The notes under the pieces are model-generated. The model was not told the DNA's origin. It saw only the letters and a list, made by a program, of their open reading frames with translations, and searched no databases. A stretch of DNA of 64,000 nt from Phragmites australis (Eukaryota > Streptophyta > Magnoliopsida > Poales > Poaceae). Every line of letters begins with the position of its first letter. Positions within the stretch are counted from its first letter, which is position 1. Below are positions 58,289-64,000 of this stretch, in pieces. The stretch spans positions 17,574,001 to 17,638,000 of the forward strand of contig NC_084927.1 in NCBI RefSeq assembly GCF_958298935.1, given 5' to 3'. The translations under genes and the position numbers were made by a program.

Positions 58289-58740
58289 TGTGACATTGAT
58301 TACTGGATAACTACCATACCCGGGCACCCCAGGGTTTCCTGTAATTCTCGGGGCATATCTCTATCTCCAGAAAGGGAATATCTGGATGAAAGGAAACTAC
58401 CCGTAGGTACCCAAGACATCCCATAAACAGGGAAGTTTATCACCAAGAATAGGAATAATGACTCCAGAGGACATATGACCTCCCTATATATACGGAGTCC
58501 GAAGACGGTCCAAGCCGAGCAAGGAAGTCACCGACTAGGTTTAGATCCATCTAGGCTAGTTATACATCAATCTATAACAGGTTCAAGCTAATACAAGACA
58601 AACAGGATGTAGGATTATTATCCTCAAGGAGGTCCAAACCTGCATAAAACCACCTTGTGTTCTAGTATGATTCATCTACTCAAGGCATCCTCTCTTCAAC
58701 CTACAAATTCGTAAGATTGGCGGTTCACCAATCGTCGACA
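58289..58740 (+). repeat. 5' LTR of the gypsy-like fragment
   Basis: It contains CCCTATATATACGGAG, a TATA region near 58482-58494, and ends at the primer site. The left boundary is uncertain. Confidence 0.55.
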
Positions 58741-58761
58741 GTTGGCGTTGTCTGTGGGGAT
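58741..58761 (+). promoter_or_regulatory. Primer binding site (TGGCGCC type)
   Basis: GTTGGCGTTGTCTGTGGGGA is one or two bases from the TTGGCGCCGTCTGTGGGGA site that many plant gypsy elements use. Confidence 0.78.
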
Positions 58762-60320
58762 CATGACAATATGTGTTGAAGAATCTACACAGAATATACC
58801 ACCAGCATCGCCCAAGCCTTCACCGAGAACCGGTTTTTTGGATGAGGGATTCTACGAAAACTTTACCCCTCTCCCCGGTGAGCCGGTGATTGATCGGGTG
58901 AATTTTGACGATGAACTTTTCGACAACGATTCAAGCAATGAGGTAAGTCGAATTATAGATCAATGCACCAAAGATTACAGCATCGAGTTCGAATCACTTG
59001 GCTGCCAAGACAATTGTGAACGTTCAATTCACAACAAGTCGGGATCTACCCCCGCAGCTTCTGACAACATGAATTGTTAAGACACCAATCCGGAGCAATC
59101 CGATAAAAAATCCATGATGGATCTGGACACTTACTCTAGCAGAGGTTACCCCTAAGAAGTCTTCGCTATCAGAGACATGGTGATGGTCTGGGCAATCATG
59201 ACAATGACCCTATAAACGGACAGGGCCCTCCAGCTCTCGGTAGGAGTGATGGTCAGCACCAGATGAGCAGACCTCCCCAGATCCTATATGAAGCACTGGT
59301 TTTATCGTATCTTGACCATCAGCAGGGGGCGGAATGCTTCAGATCTATGACCACGAAGTGGATCATTCTTCTACAAGAGGCCCTCATGCGTCCTCCGACC
59401 ACAGATCTAGTAATCCCAACCGGTAAGGACTGGATGAACTCAGCCATCAACTTAACAAAAGAGGTCATCATCTAGGCTGAGAATTCTCATCTGGCCCTAG
59501 CCTGAAACAATTCTAATAGGGGTCGATCACGTAATCCCCCGTCGTGAGACGTACCAGATTCGGAGAGGCATAATCCCCAGAACAAGGCTTCCTAGGTTGG
59601 CAACCGAGCGAATAACTGCCGATGAGCCTTGCCAATCAAAGGTCATCCAATCAATGACTTGTACGAGGTCAGCGAGTCCAGTGAAGATAGTTGAGGACCC
59701 CTGAAGGGGCTTTGTCTACCCATTGGCAATCCGATCGGGGGACGCCCTGACACCAATCAAATCGGGGTTGATCCCCAACCCCCATGGGAAACACTCGAGG
59801 CTACTGGAACAAAGCAGGACACCATCAACGGATGCCTGACCTTCTCTCCAGATCTACGAAACATAAGCTAGACAGCAAGATTACGTCCTGAGATGATCGA
59901 GAAATACAACGAAAGCATAAATCTCATTGAGTTTCTCCAAATCTATACCACGGTCAATCAAGCGGCTGGTAGGGACAAGAAGGTAATGGAGAATTACCTC
60001 CCTACATCCCTTTAAGGGGCAGACAAGACATGGTTGAGTAACCTATCGTCGGGAACAATCTACTCATTGGATCAGCTTTGCGATGTATTCTGAGCCAACT
60101 TTCAAGATATATACGTTAGCCCAGCACGAAAAATGACTTCTATAGTTGTGAGCAGACGGGGAATGAAACCTTGCATGAATTCGTACACCGCTTCAGAAAT
60201 ATCCGGAACAACATCCCCAAGATCAGTGACTGCGACGTCATACAAGCATTTACTCAGGGGATCAAGAGTCGGAGTTGCATTGAAGTCAAATCCCTGTCTC
60301 TCGAGACAATATTAGCATTT
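58761..60320 (+). pseudogene. Gag polyprotein remnant
   Basis: The first open segment (to 59080) is acidic, with EESTQNIPPASPKPSPRTG and FDDELFDNDSSNE, a typical disordered N-terminus. The retrotransposon gag domain appears near 60010-60320: KTWLSNLSSGTIYSLDQL, then FQDIYVSPARK, ETLHEFVHRFRN and DCDVIQAFTQGIKS in shifting frames. There are several stops and frameshifts. No zinc knuckle or protease follows. Confidence 0.7.
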
Positions 60321-61227
60321 TAAAGTCCATACATTATTCTCATTGGTTGGCTCATTAAGCTAGTACATTGACAATAATCAGGTGCTACGCCTTTTGTTCG
60401 AAATTGAAGTGTTTGATGTTGTAGGATTTCAGCGAGAGACATCTTTACCTCGTCTCGTGGTTGCTACGTTTCATAAGATTCGATTCAACTCCATTGTTCA
60501 TTAGTCACCACGGGTGTTTCACAAGACTCAATCCCATTGTTCATTACTCACCGTAGGTGTTTAGGAAGACAAACTGAAGCCACAGGGGAGGCCAGTCCAT
60601 GAGAAAACAATCACAACTCTTTGTAGCTGCTATGGTCGGGTTTATCCTTCGAGTGCAGCAATCCAATGTTGCACTCGGAAATGCAACGGCCTCATTGCAC
60701 TTGTCCTTGGCGTCGGTGGCAAATGATCACTTCCACGGGGGCGTGTAACTAATTGCTACCAGTTGCAGCGCTCAGACTCCACATGCCCACCACGATTAGC
60801 TTGTCGGTGTACACGGTATTAAACTTCTTTTGATCCGTACCGAATTCTAAAAACTCAGCTAGGGCACTAATAGCACTTTAAGAAACAAAGCTGCCAGGCC
60901 AAAAATACCCACCACCATTCTCCTTTCGGTAGATGGAAAAAGAGTCATCATCGCCGACGATAAAGCATAATGCTTTCTTTTTTAGATGTGATAAAGCATA
61001 ATGTTGATCATGGATAAGTCGTAATGCAGGGTCAAATAGCCTTGACGAATCGGCACATATCATGACATCAACGACATATCTCAACTTCCTCATGCCATGC
61101 CTGATTTATTCCCAGTGAGCATTACAAACCATCAGACAAAAACCTAAATTTGTAGTCCAAAAATCGCCCCGTGCACAACACGTACAACACTAAGGAAAAG
61201 TTGAAGCCCATCAAGCTTGCTCGAGCC
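60321..61227. other. No supported gene; 3' flank of the reductase gene
   Basis: No convincing frame. The right part should contain the 3' UTR of the minus-strand reductase gene; I could not place the polyadenylation site. Confidence 0.45.

Positions 61228-64000
<2,773 letters not shown>

Larger units (their letters stand above)
58289..60320 (+). mobile_element. Gypsy-like element fragment: 5' LTR plus gag
   Basis: A short LTR ends TCGTCGACA at 58740 and is followed by a primer site of the TGGCGCCGTCTGTGGGGA type, with some changes. Broken gag sequence follows to about 60320. No polymerase or 3' LTR is seen. The start TGTGACATTGA at 58289 is only a candidate. Confidence 0.7.

Noticed and set aside
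60878..61093. 71-codon minus-strand frame 3' of the reductase gene
   Set aside because: No motif and located where the 3' UTR is expected.

Overview
This is a plant nuclear genome window, almost certainly from a grass (Poaceae). It has spliced genes with GT-AG introns, L1-type LINEs whose ORF1 carries the plant DUF4283 and zinc-knuckle arrangement, several LTR retrotransposon families with tRNA-Met type primer sites, hAT and CACTA ends, and GC-rich first exons. Most of the window is transposable element in several layers. I recognise four spliced host loci: RPL35 looks intact, a FabG-type reductase continues past the right edge, and a Tim17-like gene and an RPA1-like locus are damaged. There are also unrecognised or captured gene fragments.

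Layout, left to right. 1-7266: a dead LINE on the minus strand (RNase H, zf-RVT, RT, endonuclease, ORF1), split by a 1.25 kb solo LTR. 7287: a lone CACTA-like terminus. About 8560-18910: a plus-strand gypsy-like element with an extra upstream ORF. It is interrupted by a 6.6 kb minus-strand LTR-type insertion (TSD AAAGG), which itself holds a 1.2 kb non-autonomous hAT (TSD GCGGTGCA). 18910-24455: mostly unassigned sequence with an RPA1-like pseudogene. 24456-33429: a full-length gypsy element (TSD TCAGA) with nearly identical 2.1 kb LTRs around a decayed interior. 33700-36500: an F-box fragment, an array of hairpin-forming repeats, and a MATE-transporter exon fragment.

36622-38580: RPL35 (60S ribosomal protein L35/uL29), four coding exons on the minus strand, with a TATA box, telo-box and site II elements. 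39152-43297: a Tim17-superfamily-like gene broken by a second copy of the same hAT family in a coding exon and by a 1-nt deletion in its last exon; a 1 kb foldback element lies at its 5' side. 44798-45817: a second LTR related to the one in the LINE. 47732-53292: an unrecognised repeat-protein pseudogene split by a 4.9 kb copia element (TSD AGAAT), whose reading frame is closed mainly by tryptophan-to-stop changes. 58289-60320: a 5' LTR and gag remnant of another gypsy-like element. 61228-63414: the C-terminal exons of a plastid-type 3-oxoacyl-ACP reductase.

I did not find a new multigene system. The strongest observations are the hAT disruption of the Tim17-like gene, the hairpin-repeat array near 35.2 kb, the near-identical LTRs around a non-coding interior, and the strand-biased Trp-to-stop decay of the copia element. 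Coordinates, splice sites and difference counts were derived by hand; family assignments come from motif recognition and no database was searched.
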